NCBI GenBank assembly: GCA_004352715.1
Contig: SCFE01000002.1
Coordinates: forward strand, 3,596,269 to 3,660,268
Reading direction: 5' to 3'
From: Hofstenia miamia
Taxonomy: Eukaryota; Xenacoelomorpha; Acoela
Length of the DNA stretch: 64,000 nucleotides
Part shown: one piece after another, positions 23,426 to 38,400 of the stretch
How positions within the stretch are numbered: position 1 is the stretch's first letter
How the letters are laid out: each line of letters begins with the position of its first letter
Notes under the pieces: generated by a model
The model's input: only the letters and a program-made list of their open reading frames with translations
What the model was told of the DNA's origin: nothing
Database searches by the model: none
Program-made: the position numbers and the translations under genes

Positions 23426-26400
23426 TTGTAAATGCATGTATTTGTAGTTTGTAGCTTTTGCACTAGTTTACAGCAATAAATGTGCTTTGACTCTCTTAAA
23501 TAATAAACTTAAAGAGACGCCATCTAGTGTTCAAATCTGAGAATTTGGAAAAATGAATTGAAGTACATACCAAACCACAATTGATTGCTATTCCTTCTTT
23601 AGCACGATCACCAGTAGCACCAGTTCGCTTTAAACGCTCGGATCCTGCAAGATCAACGAAATTGAACTTAGCTGACAACGTTTCGAATTCCAATTCATCA
23701 TCCTAAATTTCAAAGTTATGTCATAAAGAGTTTAAATCCAAAGCAAAACTGAGAAGTGAAAATTCACATTAAAACTTAGAGTCAAGAATATTCACTTACT
23801 GATTAACCCTCAGCGGGCCAAGCGTGGTCATTTTTACCACCCAATGTAATATTTTTGCAAAAAGCACAATGAACACAACTTTCAGTATTAGGTTTCGTGA
23901 CTTTTACTTTCTGGATGTTAATTCAAATATTTACATTGTGAAATCATGACTGACGTTTATTTGGAAAGCAAAGGCTCATTAATGAAAGGGTATAGGACTG
24001 AAATTTGCAACCTCGTGAGAGGATTGATTCATTGCGATAAAGAAATAGTGACATATATTATGCAATATTGTTTCCTTTTCTTGTTAGCTAGCTCAAAAAG
24101 CGTTGCTCACAAAGACTGCACGAGGCTCATTGAAACCGAGTGAATGGAACTTACTTCATCAGAAGACTCATGCTGCCACACGAGCCAATTGAACATTTTG
24201 CGATGGTTTCAAGTCCGTAACGAGCTGATGCTTCAAGAGCTGCCTCTGACATATCTACTCTGATGGTGAGGTCAGGGCACACATTTTATTCTTCTGTAAT
24301 GAGTCGTTCAAAATTCCAACAGTGGTTACGATACTTGCGTTTTGATGATAAAGACACCCGCGAGCATCATATTGTAACAGATACATTTGCCGGCATTTTC
24401 AAAATATGGTACAAGGGGAATGATCGAATTCCTTAATATTTCAATGCAAGTTATTGCGTTACGGTTGACAAACACCTTGTTTCATCCCGCTCTCAATCAC
24501 CATACCGAGTATATAATCCATCAAAACCCTGAAAATATGGTGGCCCATTCGCAGCATAAGTATATGTAAAGCCGTTCCATGATATATGTACAAATGTAAC
24601 TGGAGATCGATTCTTTACGTCTCTTCCTTTTGCAAAAGGACTTTTGTCGAAGTGACTGACGTACATGGAACAATGATGTCAAATAGGCGTGATATACGAA
24701 CAATTTTGCATTAGCGGTGAGCCCCAGGATAATCAGAATATATTTTCAGCAGCGACAACAAAGTTAGAAACTGCCGAAAATATAATTATTGTAGCGGCGG
24801 TCGGTCCCTTCTATTCAAAATCAAACATGAAATATTGGGCGAAAGTTCTTATTTAATATTAGTGCCGCCATTTTTATTTTTATTTTCAAATGTTGTAATT
24901 TGCCACCACGTGACTTCTGCCACCAGTAACCTGCTTATTGTTTGATAGTATTGCTATATATTCGTAAATTCTTACGCATTCACAATAAAATTTTCGGTTT
25001 CGCTTTGATCGGTTGCTAATTCATTTATTCTAAACTATATAATCATACGATGTCGAGCTAAATTTGTTTTGTTTTGAGGAAGAGCCGGAGGTAGATCTGA
25101 GGGCTGATAAGTGCATCGCCCTTGCGATTTTATGTCCGTTTCTTCCCTGATCAGATACTTAATGGCATTGCTTATCGTTAAATTAATTTCAATGGCTGTG
25201 ATGTTGCACTCCGGCTTCGGCTACGAAGTTCTAGTGAAATTCTCTAATCAGGGTTTTACTCGTAATTTTTGTCTCACATGCTCGATCAAATTAATAAAAT
25301 TCTCTTGCCGTTCGTTAACTAAATTACTCATGCCACATGGTTAGCTGCTTTCGTAGACTTTCTCTCAGTGCTTACTCACAGTTGTTTATTACGCCTCGTA
25401 CTGTAGATGTTATTCGTACTTTAATATTACTCTAACTCTAAATCAGTCGATGCTTTCTACAATGCATCACAAAAGATTCATCCCAAAAACAAAGTCAAGA
25501 CGGAAATTCAGCTTGAATACAATCAGACGAAAGCAGGGGTAGATTCTGTGAATCCGATGGTGAAGAAATACAGCGTAGGATTCGGAACTCGGCAATAGCC
25601 TTTCATCCATTTTCAAAATATGCTGGACATCAGTGGGATAAACACAGACAATTTTCAACATCACCCATCACGATTAGACCACTGAACGGGGGCAACACCG
25701 CCGTCGTCTGTTCTTGTTGCAACTGGTCTACGAACTCGCCTTGGTATTCAGCTTCAGAAGACTGCAAAACCCGTCAGGTCTGCATGTTACTGTTATGCAG
25801 CAGATGAGACATATCGCAGGTCAGAAGCCTTCACTGCAGACCCAGCCGGACCTGGTTCTCAGAACAACTTTATCAGTGAAAAACAAAATGGTTGCCAAAA
25901 CCTAAATATATATATATATTTAACAGTTTATGAAATATGAATCATGTACATGAAAGTTTATAGGGTGATAACTTGCGAAAAAATTTTGTACACTAATAAG
26001 TCATATAATTTTGACAGAATTATTAATAGACGTTCCTTCTTTAGAAATTTTCTAAGTTTTCCAAGTTGCGTATCACTAGATCTCAACTCGGACAGAAATT
26101 TCAATTTTTCATACTTTAACCATTGACCAGTGGACTTGCACACAAACACATACTCTAAAACCACGACCCATTTTTTAAGCAAGATTGCGCAGTATCGGTA
26201 TTTTCCATACATGACGCATGGTCCAATAACTCTGCGTTGCCAACAGAAAGAAAAGATCTTTTGAAGGAAAAAGTCTTCGAAAAACGATGGAAGCAGTTTA
26301 AAACCAGCACCCTGGGAATAGTGGCGAGCTGAATATCTTCATATATACAATGCCCACATAGGATATTTTGGGTCACTTGCTAGATGAGCCAACTGACTCT

Positions 26401-29400
26401 AAAAACCGGGTTTTGAGTCTTGGGCAAAAACAGTGTTGCCTAATAATCGACACACAGAATTCGCCCAGGAAAAAGTTGTTGCATGATATAACCTATCTAA
26501 ACGATTCAGCTGTTACAGATTTCCTTTTCATCGCCTTCTATACAATACAATAAAGAAAATAGCCATTTCTGAAGCTGCCGTCGTAAGTGCATTTTCTCGC
26601 CACAAATTGATCCACAAGAGAATTCGGACAAACTTATCTGTTGCGCCTATGGATAATGAACTCTATATAAGGTACAATTTTGATAGAATTTTAGATGTTG
26701 CAGCATGAGATGTCACTGAAGCTAATATTACAAAAGAAATTTTTGAAATAGAAAATTTGGAAGACTCAGATTAGCATATTTTTGTTACAATTAGTTTTTT
26801 CAATCTTGTGTTAATAAAAATTGTCATAAGCAATGTTTTTGATTATATACAAACAGCCGTTAACAAATCACGGCCAAAAGAGCCGTTAATGGCATTTTCA
26901 GCATTCCAGCCAATAGGAGTTAGGAAAAGTCATCTCATCGAGAAAGCTCCGCAACAGCTTGAGAAATAATCCAAAGTTTAGAAGGGGGAGCAAATACTTC
27001 CCCCAAGCCGAATAGCATTAAATATTTGGATACCAAAATCCCTAAATGGAATGTGAACTATAAAATTAGTTCGTGCAACAATGTCAGTCTTCAAATTCAA
27101 TACATTCTTGCACAGCACAACTCAATATACATGAATTTCATTAATAAAGAGCAAGACTTCAAGAATAAAAATGTAGGTTTTCAAAAACAAAGAGCAGAAT
27201 CTTTTAAACTAGATTGTGGGGAAAAACTACACGTCAGGCACACTATTGAACATTTCTGAGTGAAATTATGCCTGAGTCTAGATCTGTACAATCTTTACAC
27301 ACATCAAAAGTCGGAATTTAAATATCTTTAAAAAATGCAGTTGTTAAGGCCTAAAATTTTAGGTCGAAACCTAAAATAAATGGCTATTCACCAAAAAGAT
27401 ATGTAAAGATCACCAAAATTTTGGGCTTATCCGTTATTTTTTAGCACAAATAAAAATGAGTTGGATCAATTCCAGATATATTTGATGTAGAGAAATTTGC
27501 AATGCGATAATACTATTTACGTTCCAAATTTCGAATGTTATTGCATAAAAAATTGCGGTAAAACTGTTATAGTCAATTATATTATAAACAAGATTGATTA
27601 TTCTTTTATTTCATTAGAAAAGTCATGCTAATGGAGTATCATATTTCTAAATATGATGCCTGTAAAAGGTTAAATTAATATTTGTAAAAATACCAGTGCA
27701 TCAAAATGCCGCATAAACAGGCTACTTATAGTTAAATTTAAAGTAAAAATAATATACACGAACTTCTTCATCAGCATCTTTTCTAGAAACACGCTTCTGC
27801 TTAATGATAAGTGTGAAAATAGCATGAGATCGCGAAGAAGTAGAGTTCATATTGGTTGCGGCTGTTGCGCGACTCAACGTCCCCATCTGAATACAGTTTG
27901 CACAATCCTGTTCACTGGCGACTGGGCGTGTGCTAACACCGGTAACATAAATATCACCCTCAGCGTTCTCATGAATACGAATATTTGACTTCAAAGTCTA
28001 AAAAATATCTCAATAGCATTATTCAGTAAATACAAATTTACTCTGAATATAACTTATAACATAATAAATATAAATGCGTTAATGGTCAAAAGTTCTTTGG
28101 GAAGCTTAGTAAGGAGCTATTTGAGCATTAAACCAGCAAAAATGCAAATTAGAAAATAAATTGAAACATGACAACATCTAGACATTATACTCACAAAAAA
28201 AACGGGGAGAACTTGGAAAAGGGAAAGACAAACACATAACTTACCCTGCCAAATGGTCCACTGCTGCTTAAACTAATGAAAATGACAAACTGAAATCGCC
28301 CAATAAAAGAGGTTTAAATGTTTTCAATATCAGGTTTGAATTGTTAGCTTAACGTTTATGCAAAGAATCCACGGTGTAACTAGCTATAGTGGAATGAAAT
28401 ATGGATTTTTGATTTAGCCAAAATTCATAAAAACAAAATTGTATTTTTAGTGGTAAAACTACATTTATTCAAAGAAAACTCAGATCGCAAAGGAACTTGT
28501 TCCCAGGAATATGAAATATTTAACTAGATCCAGTAGACTTGCCTTCAATGACACTGGCCTATACCCTAAGATCTCCAATCGTTCTCTGTTTCCTAAAGTG
28601 CCACAGGACAATTTCTATCACCCTTAGCTCAGCAACCCTGTTAATCTCTGTACTATCGAACAATAAAAAACGCTACATATAATTTTAATAATAAGTTAGG
28701 AACATATATTGCGTTACTTGATAATAGTAACACATATAAGAACAAGGTCATAACGGAAACATCGACAATTTAGGTTGACATCACGGGAAGTATTTTTATT
28801 CGCTCAGAATGTTAATGATAAATCAAAAATATTAATTAACTGATTTGCAGCATAGCCCATTATACATCCGTGGTTTTACTTGCTTGTGATGTGTTTATAT
28901 GGGAAAGTCAATCGAGGCAAAAATTGCTTCCAAAACTTTTCAGCTGAAAAATGAAATTTGAAAATCACAATAGTTTACGAACAATTAATTAAAAATATTC
29001 TCAATATCGACAAAAAACATTTTATGGGAAAATTCTTAAAATTTAGAAACTTTAACAACAGCAATTTATTATCTCGATTGAAAAAGCCAAAGTAACCGTA
29101 AAACTACAAATTAAAATGCATAGCTTTGATATCCGAAATTAACAAATCGGTCCATGGAAATGGAATTCTATGGGAATTGTTATCTCATGGTAAAGGATGA
29201 AAAGAAAATTTCATTGAAATAAGTAGAAGGATTGCATAGCTAACTATACCATGTACTTTTCTTATTCTATTCTAGTTGATAGGGAAATTTCTTTGTTTAA
29301 TTCTAGTTTGATGGGAATGTCACAATGATTTTTGAGGAATCACTAGGGCCGTTCCAAAAAATTGGTGGGGCTCCTTTGAACATTAAATGATTTAAAATAA

Positions 29401-32400
29401 CCAAAGCACAGATATTGAAGTATCAATCGCACAAATTTCTACTAATTAGGGCCGGAGCAAACAAATATAAAAGAAGAACACAGGTGTTGAATAATCAACG
29501 AGTCAAACATAAATTGCCAAGCATCATCTGCAGATCTGTGATGCAATCGTTATTTTAGAATTGCACTCAACTTAGTGGCAATTCTTGAAAACTGCTAAAT
29601 GAATTGCCCACAATGATGCAATAACAAAGTAGATTTTTGCGTTGGTAATTGAATAACGCATCACGTATAGCGTTTGGTCCCATGACCATGTTATTAAAAA
29701 ATGCTAAGAAACATGATGCATGACATTTCGTTAATAACTACTGCGAGTGAAAGTCATATCACATATTTTGGAAAGAGTTGTTGCGTCATCGATAGTAAGT
29801 GATATTTTGCGAAGTTGGAGTGATTTTCATCCTAGGTAATGTAATTTGTCAATTAAAAGTATCTCAATATTGAACCCATATCGAAACCATTTCTTGACTA
29901 CGTACAAAAAAAACAAGATAAAGATAATCACAATATGAACGGTTTCTGTATTATATGAAACAGGCTGTGACAAGACAAATGGCCGTTATATCCATAAATA
30001 TGTCATTAAAATCCGCAACACATGTTTCAAAAACTTTCTTGCGCTATGCTGCACGAATTTTGATATATATATGGTTTCTTAGTTTGATTATTGATGGTGA
30101 TGGTTAAAAAACTTGTACGTACTGTTGACCAATTGTAGATTTACTGCAATCCCTGAATACCGTAAGTTCCAAAATATGTGACATATATGCTTCTGAGGTA
30201 TTAAGACGAACATTATTTAATACAAAGTAGTTAGTATTATTTATAAGCATTAGAAACAGTTCCAAATTTGTTGTGGAGATGAGATTGCCTATCAATATGA
30301 GAATCATCAAAATTATACATTCTTTAATTCAGTATCTTTTATTTTAAGTGTGCCTTTGACTTGAAAATTGGATGGTCGCACCCATTAAATGTTGACTGAA
30401 CTTGAGCCATTTGATAATTGGATTATATAAGTAAAAATATTGTATTTGCATTATAGTAAGCGCAGAAATCTCTACATAATGGTGGCGCTAAAGTACACCA
30501 GGGCAATTTCGTTATCCATTTCTTTGTTAATAAAAGAGGGAAATAACTGTAATCGAATGCAGTAGGATTCATATGATCCCCCTTACATGACATTAAAAGA
30601 ATTTTGCTTTGAATCCCCTTCATGGAAAAACAATTAAATTTTCAAACACAATTAAGCTTCTTCAACCACAATTTCCTTGACTAATCGTGAGACAATGAAG
30701 TAAACTATAGTTAGTAATATTTTTTCTCAATCGGCAAACATACAAAGGACTGCAAAACACTATCCACTTTGACAATTGTGAGACGCCAGCTTAAGCTGAT
30801 GCAACACATTTTATAATATTATATATATTATTATAATATTTTCGATAAGATGACACCAGAAAGCAAAATTAACAAAGTTCTAAAAAAATTGATAGTTATG
30901 TGAAACACAGTTTGCAGTAAATTTGTATTGAAACACAGTTTGCAGTAATTTTTGCATTGCAATATTACAATAAATTATTGAAAGGCTGTATTCAATTACA
31001 CTGGGATATCTCTTCGAACTTACAGTAGGGATAATTCGATAATTAAAGCATCACGTTTCAGTGATAGTAATAGGATCCCACTGAGCCATTTTGCAATTAT
31101 AGCTCTCTCCTCCAATGCAATATTGGCATGAATGAGGCGAATTCTTGTTTCACGCACAATATATGGAATTTCATTCATACCAGTGTATCACAGTATGGGT
31201 TATTCCAAAATGTAGTTGTCATTGCTAAGAATGTTTACAAATCATAAAAAACATTTATCGTCATTTAATTATAGATATTAGATGATGAGGATACTAAAAT
31301 AAAAAATCTCAAATATTACAGAGGCATTGTGCAAGGATAACGAGGAAAAATCTATGCAAACATAACACAAAACTGCTTACTTTATCTCGTGGCTCGAAAA
31401 GATCATTAACATCTTCATTATATAACTAAACAGCGTGAATTTATCATAAAATTAAAAGAAATCATACTTCCAAGAATTGTGCTGAAATTTTGAATTCTGG
31501 TGGAGGTAATCCGTCTTTAACAGCGCTGCTTCGCTTTCTTTCGATTTCTTGGAAAAGGTAAGACACCGATCTAGGAATCATTCCAATTGCATGAGCAGGT
31601 ATTGTAAGATCAAATGCAGACCCCATGCAGTAAGTCTTACCAGCACCGGTCTAAAAGCATCAATGAAATCGTGAAGAATTTCGACGTCTACTTTTGAAAA
31701 CTACGCCTTTTTAGTGTCAAATAAAAACAATCGATTTTCAAATTAAAATAGTTGAAATTCAAATTCAAATATACCAATAATCAGAGCTGAAATTATGTTA
31801 TCTTAATTGATTTAAAAATCATAATTTAAACACCAATCAGTAATAATGTTGAAGCCATCACTGAAAAGGGAGATTATTTGTAGTTGATTGCTTTGATGTT
31901 ATTATGCTTTAATGTTGATTTTTTGATATTGCACCATTTGATAAATAGGCATTTTTCACATCAAATCAAGCCTTAAACCTTTAATTACTTACTTGGTCTG
32001 TTAGTCTAGACGATATCCGGTATACCAACTATACTAAACATTTTTTCACTGTTTCCTTCTAAATTTAGTGATTAGCCAAAATTTTCGAAACTATATCAAT
32101 TGGAAATAGAAAAATTGACCCCACCTGACTAAGTTATCACAATAAAACAAATAGTTGCTTGTCAGAAAATACACATTTTCTACCAAAATTAGAGTCTGCG
32201 TTACGAATGTATGGTAAACTAATTATAAATACAAATAAAATAATTAATTTGATGCATATTCTTTTTATTATTGTCATGAAAAAGTTAGCCACTAATCAGA
32301 GTGTTTCACCATTTCTTAAAAATTGGTTTTAGAAATTAACACTTGTTTCAACATTATTGCACACTATTTTATATTCTTTGGCAATGCCGAATTTATTCCT

Positions 32401-35400
32401 AGCATATTTCTCTTATTAAGCTTCTTACAAATAACATTAAAAACACAGTGTAATTTGTATTAGACGAAAAAAATATATTGTTGATGTTCAACTACAATTG
32501 TTGAAAATTGCTCGCTTTTTTATAACCTACTTTCAAAAAACAATGAATAAATAGTTTAGTCATTTATTAATAGGGATGTGCCAGAATCCGGTATCCGGTA
32601 AAATTTAAGTTGTGTACTGGATTTTACCGGATAATATGAAGAGTATAGCCGCAAAACCTCGTAAATCCAAAACGTAAAATGTTCAGAAAACGATTTCTTC
32701 TTCTCATTTTTTATTTTTCAAGCAACCAAGATGATTTTTTGTAATAATCTACATTGAAATATCATTATATTTATAGAAAAAACACAAAGCATTTAAATAT
32801 TTCCTGATAAATCTTATGAAGGTTGAAATATACCGTAACTTTGTAAAACCTCGTAAATCCAATTTTTGCTATAAAATATCTTCGCTCGGTGTCCAGGTTT
32901 CTGCTGATTTTATTGTAATTTATTTAGACACAACGATGCATTTCTATAATAGTGACGCTATTACTTATGACAAAGATAAAATGTAAAATGTATTATAGTT
33001 GGAATAATTCTGTGCGCTATGAATTATTCGTCACTTATAAAAATGAGCTATTTCTATTCAATGTAAGAGATCTTTTTTAATGTTTCACTCGTTCATGTTG
33101 TGTAATGAGAAAAATGATAAAAAACACAATCAGAGTCACATTCCTCATCACCATGTCCAGTGATATTTTGTAATGAGTCAACATAAAAAGTTTTGATATC
33201 ATTATTCACATTCAACGCATTCAAAAGTTTGATGACATCCTCTCTCTTCTTCTCTTAGACTGGGTCATTAGAACCCCAGGATTTCCCTTTCTTCAAATTC
33301 TGGTGATATTCAGGCACATCTGAGTACTACGTAGACATGCCAACTTTTGTTGTAAATAAATAGATAACTTTGGCTTCACTTATTTTGTAAGTTCTTGATG
33401 TTGTGAATATTTTTAGCCTCTTTTTTATGATCGAAAATGCACCATCTTGCCATATTCATCAATTTGGCCATGTTTGCTCAGAATTTCAATGTATTGATTT
33501 GGGTGCAATAATGTAAACAAAGCGATTTGACGATTGGTCGAATGGACTTACATGGTTTTGCAACAATAGTGCATGTTCAAAGGCTGATTTCTATTGGACA
33601 TAAGGGGTTTTGCAAGGTGAGAACGAAACCATTCGATGCAGCTATCCTCTAGCTATCTGTACATATAAAAATGGGATTTCTTTAAAATTTGGCGCTTACG
33701 AGGTTTTGCGGCTATACTCTTCCTATAGTCTGAGATGAAACTTGAATTAAAAATAGAATTTTCGAGGAAAAAGTTATATTTTTCAATGATGTGGAAGTTG
33801 TCATACAACAAAACAAGTTTTTCTGATATATCAGGATGTAGTCTATTTAATAATTATAATTATTTTCATTCGCAAGAGGTCGATATTAATTGAAAAATGG
33901 GGTTGTTCTTCAGTACTGGCCAAATATGCTGGCAGCGAAAATAATAATAGTAATAATAAAATATTTCTTGTATATGCGCACAAAATGCTTATGAATATAT
34001 CTAGTGCGCTACAAATAAGATCAACACTATAGATTCAAATCGGAAAGCTGTTCAGAGAGTAAGTAGTGTTTCAGACCCTTTTTAAATAGAATAATATTAC
34101 GTTCACTTCTGAGATGAGCTGGCAGATTGTTAAAACGCTTAGGACCACTATACGAGAAGCTAATTTCATTATTATTTTATGGATTCTGTTGCAGAATTGT
34201 ACCATGCCTATTCAGGCAAAATACATGGGTGTTCACAATCTTATTGCTTCAATTAAAGCTGCTATCATAAAAAATGACACTTGTTCAATGTTTGAAAGAG
34301 TTGAAGTTTAACTAGATGTTATTACGCTCACCGTTGATCTTGGAAATGATACAGGTAAAATAATCGCCTATATCAAGTCACGATTAGAAAATACCGGCTT
34401 CACCACTATGAAGAATGGAAAGGGGATGGAAATTTAATTCGAATTGTACGCCAAAATGTCAATCAACATCGACTGCAGTTGAGAGATGTTTCTCTATGCT
34501 AAGAAAACTCTTAGTCTGTGACAGAAATCTTAACCACAATAATATATAGAAATTTATGTGCTGTTATTATAATTTAGTGAATTAGTTGGTTAAAAAATTG
34601 AATTTTTATTTATGTAAGAATTTTTGTATTTGTTTTATATCTTGTCCTCAGTAACAGAAAAACGTTTTATATTGCTAAAACTTTAGGGCAGTCTGTTTCC
34701 CCTAGTAATAATTGACAATATATTATCTGGTATCCGGTAAATTATCCGGTATCCGGCAGTCAAATTATCCGGTATCCAGTATATTCAATTCACTATCCGG
34801 ATCTTATTTATTAAGAAGTAATTATTAGACAGTGTTTGAATTTAAATGTACAGTGGTAATGCATACTGAATAAATTATTTTGTAATTAGAGAAAAGTTTG
34901 TGCTATTGTTTTCAAAACGCTTTCCTACTAAACAAATTGATAACATAAGCTTTAAAATGTTTTGAAAACAACGTTTAGATTTCTCAATTAATCATAGAAA
35001 TGCAAATAAACTAACACTTTTCAAACTAGAGGTTTAAATTATCACTCTTCGATCACTACTAATATGTATTAGTGCGCCTCGCCCCATGATTGGTTTCGGC
35101 CTTGTCAGGTTCTACGTGTATTTAACCTGTTGCATTCTGTGTAAATAAATTAATTGAGGAATCAAAGGTGTTGCAACACTTTTGAGAGACAGTGTCTCAT
35201 CAAAAATTTCGCTATCAGTCATTATATCAATTGTTTAAAAACACTGCTAATTTGACATAATGCGATGAAATTAAATGCTCCCGTTGTTAATGCAATTAAA
35301 GCTTTCTGTTATGATGATGATGAGTTTGTGGCTTTAAAAGTAATAAGCCCTTATAACATTGAATTTATCGTATTATTGTTTTTATTCGCGTAATCTAATT

Positions 35401-38400
35401 TTCTTTTCCTTCGAAAATAATTTTATTTTTTGGAATTGGTCGTATATTCCGACCACTGCCCGCACTCCAGTATTGGCTGATTAGTCTACTCTTGCCCTAG
35501 TTTATAACTACAAAGTATAAAACAATTTCGTAAATTTATTGCAAATTTGAGAGAATACCATATTTAAAATTTTTTAAACTTTTTTAAGGGAATTGGTGTC
35601 CTCGTCCATCTTCAGCACTCGCGCGATCGCACAATTTTGGCTTTGCTTTTAATAAAAGAAAAGCTTAAAATTTACCAGTCTTCTTCCTTTGCAGTACTGA
35701 ATCTTATATACAAGACATGAAAGATTTGAGAAAAGAAGTATTTTAGCTAGAAAACGATTCAAATTATTCTGAATACGAACATGATCTGCCTTAAGATAAG
35801 ACCTATTATAATACTTCAAAATGGATCCATCATCCATCTGCTACTTTTCGAGAGGGACGACACCTCTTTAGCAGAGATAACAATGCAAAAAGTGACGTCG
35901 AACGCAATTACAAACATAAATATTCATTATCGCATTTTTCGGCTGCATTTTTTATGTATAATACTTAGGCTTTGTAGGCATAAGCGCTCTGTTAAAAAAT
36001 ATACATATTACATGAAAGGTTTGAATAAAGTGTGACTATTTCTTGTAATTTTTTTGTAAGAAAATAATCCAATTTCACAAAATATGATTCATTAGATTCA
36101 GTGTTTATAAGTAGTCGCTTGTAGGCCCAACCATTGATTAAATGTAAAATATTGGCAGCAGTTACATGACTAGGCAAGGTTGACATTACCCAAAAATCAA
36201 ATTGGTTTTGGGCTTTCTTCTAAATGGCGTAGTGTACGATTTCTTTCTTATCAGCATATGTATATGTATGAAATTATTTCAATATGTATTTGGGTAAAGA
36301 AATGCTTATTTTGAATCAATAATAATGGCTAGCTTTGAAAAGTCTTAAACTAAATTTGTTTGAAGATAGTATTAGCTGGTACTCATGCAATACCTACATG
36401 NAGGTTTAGGCGGGGTATATTCCAGGGAGAAAGCTTAGCGCCACTACTGTTTGTAGTTAGCTTAATACCTATCACAGAAAAGTTAAAGGAGACAGACATA
36501 GGGTATAAGATGGAGAAGAATGGTAGATAGGCTTTGTAGGCATAAGCGCTCTGTTAAAAAATATACATATTACATGAAAGGTTTGAATAAAGTGTGACTA
36601 TTTCTTGTAATTTTTTTGTAAGAAAATAATCCAATTTCACAAAATATGATTCATTAGATTCAGTGTTTATAAGTAGTCGCTTGTAGGCCCAACCATTGAT
36701 TAAATGTAAAATATTGGCAGCAGTTACATGACTAGGCAAGGTTGACATTACCCAAAAATCAAATTGGTTTTGGGCTTTCTTCTAAATGACGTAGTGTACG
36801 ATTTCTTTCTTATCAGCATATGTATATAAGCATATATAATTTTTTACTTTTGAAATTATTTCAATATGTATTTGGGTAAAGAAATGCTTATTTTGAATCA
36901 ATAATAATGGCTAGCTTTGAAAAGTCTTAAACTAAATTTGTTTGAAGATAGTATTAGCTGGTACTCATGCAATATCTACATGTTAGACAATATGGCTTAC
37001 TCTTAACTTTTAATGATCTTTACATATTTTATCATACTTCTACTCAAAAGTATACCAAATTTATAATTAATTCATCTATTATTCAGCGCAACAAGCCGCT
37101 GCAGTGCATATATACAGTATATAGGAAAATGTTTCCATTTCTGTGATCATTATTAACTGTTTCAAAATTATGGTAATTTCGAACTATAGAAGATAATTGT
37201 TTGTGGAAGACAACATAACAATAATCAATTTTCGCCATAAGAAATGAAATATAATTTTGTTACTCTCTTGTCTAAATTCAAAATTCAATTTTGCACTGCT
37301 CATTGCCTTACTGGCAGAACAGAAACCAAATAATTATATAGGAGATTGCTTTGATGTAACTTGAAAACATGAATTAATGAAACTAGTTTTCAAGGAACAG
37401 CTATTAAATACGGCAGACATCTTGATTAATGACACATGAAATTACCGACGGAATAAATCTCAGACTAGACTATAGATAAGAAATCCATTAAAATGGAATA
37501 TGAATCATTCTAACATCCAAATCATCAATTGACTAGGGAAATAAACAGTGACTCAATCACAAAGTATACAATCTTGAAAAATGAAATTAATTGGCTAGCT
37601 TTAACAAAAACCAATCAGTAGGAAAACGGGGAAACATTCCCACATTTCCACAAGCATTATTTAAAAATTGAGCATATGGCGTTTAATTCAATTTTAAAAT
37701 TAAAATGCTTTTGTAGAAAAATAAGAATTAATATAGAAATTGAATGGTGCATATGGGATGATTTAAGTTAGTTGAAAATATTTAGATTTTCTACTTTTTG
37801 TAATCGATTATTTTCGTTAAATTGTAGAACATAAAGCACTTCCATTTTTACAGGCTCTTCAACAAAAATAATGAGGTTCCTTCGTTTTTTGTATATTCAT
37901 TTTTGTATGGTTAATAGAGGTGAAAAATAAATATTGGTCCGTTCAACTACTTCAATAATTCTTCCCTTTATTTTGATTCTCTCTCGGTATTCCCGAGAAA
38001 TTATCTGCTCCAATTCTTTTGAAGTCTTCCCTCCTTTGTTAAAATTCTTTGTTCCTCGTAAAACAAGCTGCTGACAATTTCTACCTTCTATTCTTAGTAT
38101 GAAGTTCATCTTCACAACAAACACATGGATCTAGAAAACCTATCTGTACACCTGTGTGTCAAATCGTAACTCTTGGAGAAAATTTGTCCAGCATTTAAAG
38201 ATTTTTCTAATTATATCGAATTGGATAAACCTAGGTTTCTCCATTTTTCCTTCTGCAAACAAATTCATCAAATCCATTTCTGATATGCAATCTCTTGTTT
38301 TAGCGATTTGCTTCAAAGTCAAGCTTGGTCAATCATCACGACATAAATCAGCTATTTACCTCTTCTGCAACTGACTCTGATCTAATCCTTTCTGAAATCA

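Noticed and set aside
26368-26553. Independent small gene (61 codons)
   Set aside because: No recognisable content and it sits next to a hAT C-terminal remnant; probably part of that decay.
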